The translations under genes were made by a program, and so were the position numbers. A DNA stretch of 64,000 nucleotides from Hydrocarboniphaga effusa AP103 (lineage in GTDB: Bacteria; Pseudomonadota; Gammaproteobacteria; Nevskiales; Nevskiaceae), in contig NZ_AKGD01000001.1 in NCBI RefSeq assembly GCF_000271305.1, forward strand, positions 186,001 through 250,000, given 5' to 3'. Position 1 is the first letter of the stretch. The number at the start of each line of letters is the position of its first letter. The notes beneath the pieces are model-generated. The model had not been told where the DNA came from, searched no databases, and saw nothing but the letters and a program-made list of their open reading frames with translations. Of this stretch, positions 62,501 to 64,000 are shown piece by piece.

Positions 62501-64000
62501 TCAACCACCCGCCAGCAGCCGCGCATTCCCACCCACCGCCGCCGTATTCACCGTCAAGGTCCGCTCGGTCACGAACCTCAGCAAATAATGCGGCCCGCCC
62601 GCCTTCGGGCCCGTTCCCGACAGACCCTCGCCTCCGAACGGCTGCACGCCGACGACCGCGCCGGTCATGCCGCGATTGATGTAGCAGTTGCCGACCCGCG
62701 CCCTCGCCTGCACGCGCCGCCAGGTGGTTTCGATGCGCGAATGCACGCCGAGCGTGAGCCCGTAGCCGGTCGCGTTGATCGCGTCGATCACCTGGTCGAG
62801 ATCCTTCGCGCGATAGCGCACCAAGTGCAGCATCGGGCCGAAATACTCGCCGTCGAGCTGCTCGATGTCCTCGATCCTCGCCACCGTCGGCGCGAAATAG
62901 GTTCCGTGCGCGCAGGCCTGTGGCAACGCCACTTCGGCGACGATGCGCCCCTGCCAGCGCAGCTCGTCCGCATGCCGCTTGAGCCGTGCGAGCGCGGCGT
63001 CGTCGATGACCGGGCCGACGTCGGTTTCGAGCAGGCCCGGATCGCCGACAGCGAGTTCCTGCATCGCCCCGCGCAGCATCTGCTCGACCTTGTCGGCGAT
63101 CTCCTCCTGCACGTAGAGCACGCGCAGGGCCGAGCAGCGCTGGCCGGCCGAGTGGAAGGCCGATGCGATCGCGTCCTTGACGACCTGCTCGGGCAAGGCG
63201 GACGAATCGACGATCATCGCGTTCTGGCCGCCGGTTTCGGCGATCAGCGTGGCGATCGCGCCGGGCCTTGCGGCGAGCTGGCGATTGATGGCCTGCGCCA
63301 CTTCGACCGAGCCGGTGAACACCACGCCGGCGATGCCCACGCCGGCGCACAGCGCGGCGCCGACCTCGCCGTCGCCGAGCACGCATTGCAGCACGGTGGC
63401 CGGCACGCCGGCCTCGTGCAGCAGGCGCACCATCTGCACCGCGATCAGGTTGGTCTGCTCGGCCGGCTTGGCGACCACCGCATTGCCGCAGACCAGCGCG
63501 GCCGCGATCTGGCCCGTGAAGATCGCGAGCGGGAAGTTCCATGGCGAAATGCAGACGAACACGCCCTTGCCATGCAGCTGCAGTTCGTTGTGTTCGCCGG
63601 TGGGGCCGTTCATGACTTCGGGCGTCGACAACAGACGACGCGCATGTGTCGCGTAGTAGCGCAGGAAATCGGCGGCCTCGCGCACTTCGGCCATCGCGTC
63701 GGGCAAGGTCTTGCCGGCTTCGCGCACGAGCAGGTGCAGGAATTCGGCGCGACGCGCTTCGAGCCGGTCGGCGGCGCGATCGAGCGCATCGGCGCGCAGC
63801 GCGACCGGCGTCGCAGCCCAGGCCGGTTGCGCTCTTGCCGCGGCCGACAGCACCGCCGGCACCGTGGCGACGTCGAGCGCCATCCATTCGCCGAAGCGAC
63901 GACGGCGGTCCGACGGATCGGTGATCGCATAACGCGGCCCGGAGTTCGGCAAACCCTCGGCGAGCAGGGACGCGGCCTGCGTCGGAACCGCAGCCGAACG
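62501..64000 (-). CDS. putA: PutA, delta-1-pyrroline-5-carboxylate dehydrogenase part (5' partial)
   Basis: The frame is open to the right edge (last in-window codons read RSAAVPTQAASLLAEG), so about 500 C-terminal residues of the bifunctional proline utilisation protein are visible. This is the aldehyde dehydrogenase domain oxidising glutamate semialdehyde to glutamate with NAD. Seen: ISPWNFPLAIFTGQIAAAL, VFTGSVEVAQ, general base in AETGGQNAMIVD and catalytic Cys in AGQRCSALRVLYVQ. GGVQPFGGEGLSGTGPKAGG-type end motifs follow, then VNTAAVGGNARLLAGG. The proline dehydrogenase half must lie beyond 64000 if the protein is bifunctional. No C-terminal extension, so it is a 'short' PutA. Confidence 0.92.
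   Translation of the reverse strand, partial: RSAAVPTQAASLLAEGLPNSGPRYAITDPSDRRRRFGEWMALDVATVPAVLSAAARAQPAWAATPVALRADALDRAADRLEARRAEFLHLLVREAGKTLPDAMAEVREAADFLRYYATHARRLLSTPEVMNGPTGEHNELQLHGKGVFVCISPWNFPLAIFTGQIAAALVCGNAVVAKPAEQTNLIAVQMVRLLHEAGVPATVLQCVLGDGEVGAALCAGVGIAGVVFTGSVEVAQAINRQLAARPGAIATLIAETGGQNAMIVDSSALPEQVVKDAIASAFHSAGQRCSALRVLYVQEEIADKVEQMLRGAMQELAVGDPGLLETDVGPVIDDAALARLKRHADELRWQGRIVAEVALPQACAHGTYFAPTVARIEDIEQLDGEYFGPMLHLVRYRAKDLDQVIDAINATGYGLTLGVHSRIETTWRRVQARARVGNCYINRGMTGAVVGVQPFGGEGLSGTGPKAGGPHYLLRFVTERTLTVNTAAVGGNARLLAGG

Noticed and set aside
1..64000. tRNA, rRNA, transposase or phage integrase genes
   Set aside because: I looked for typical tRNA arm patterns, rRNA signature sequences, DDE/Tyr-recombinase motifs and attachment-site duplications by eye and found none that I could support; weak cases could be missed without a search tool.

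Overview
The window is a GC-rich stretch of a Gammaproteobacterial chromosome, most like the Xanthomonadales/Nevskiales. That placement is an inference from gene content: a methylcitrate cycle of the AcnD/PrpF type, NirBD plus NasA nitrate assimilation, two TonB receptors, a DUF2970 protein, and a modular interspersed repeat of a kind I recall from Lysobacter-like genomes. About 38 protein genes are supported. I saw no rRNA, tRNA, CRISPR array or insertion sequence.

Region by region. (1) 1-6.2 kb is visibly lower in GC than the rest. It holds a tightly overlapping operon: the end of an FAD amine-oxidase-like enzyme, an MMPL/RND transporter, a LolA-like periplasmic carrier, an outer-membrane barrel and a 4'-phosphopantetheinyl transferase. 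It looks like the export end of a lipid or polyketide pathway that continues beyond the left edge. (2) 6.2-17.6 kb is nitrate assimilation: nitrate transporter, nirB, nirD, an NADH/FAD electron-transfer flavoprotein, nasA, then mobA, moaA and moaD for the molybdenum cofactor. Upstream lies an apparent regulatory relay: NtrC-like site, sigma-54 promoter, two-hairpin ANTAR-type (NasR/NasT) RNA, and strong terminator. A possible leader ORF follows. (3) 17.7-25.3 kb has an Lhr-type helicase, a TonB receptor and an alkyltransferase DNA-repair protein. (4) 25.3-33.3 kb is propionate catabolism: divergent prpR, then prpB-prpC-acnD-prpF with a sigma-54 promoter and nested palindromes. (5) 33.3-40 kb has two secreted or envelope proteins and a Fur-box-linked receptor-PepSY-small membrane protein-PPOX operon.

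(6) 40.1-59.3 kb is the most unusual part: an eight-gene, about 19 kb leftward operon. Its core is a 3010-residue megasynthase with two N-terminal NMO/PfaD-type barrels followed by KS, AT, four ACPs, KR and DH. The next gene encodes KS-AT-DH-PPTase. Around them are two alkaline-phosphatase-superfamily hydrolases, a CatB-like acyltransferase, a free ACP, an alpha/beta hydrolase and a DUF2238 membrane protein. It resembles polyunsaturated-fatty-acid or 'secondary lipid' synthases, but with enoyl reductase and phosphopantetheinyl transferase built into the large proteins. The product is not predictable from sequence. (7) 59.5-64 kb has a DUF2970 protein, a 1-Cys peroxiredoxin, a MATE exporter, a second copy of the modular repeat, and the C-terminal part of putA running off the right edge.
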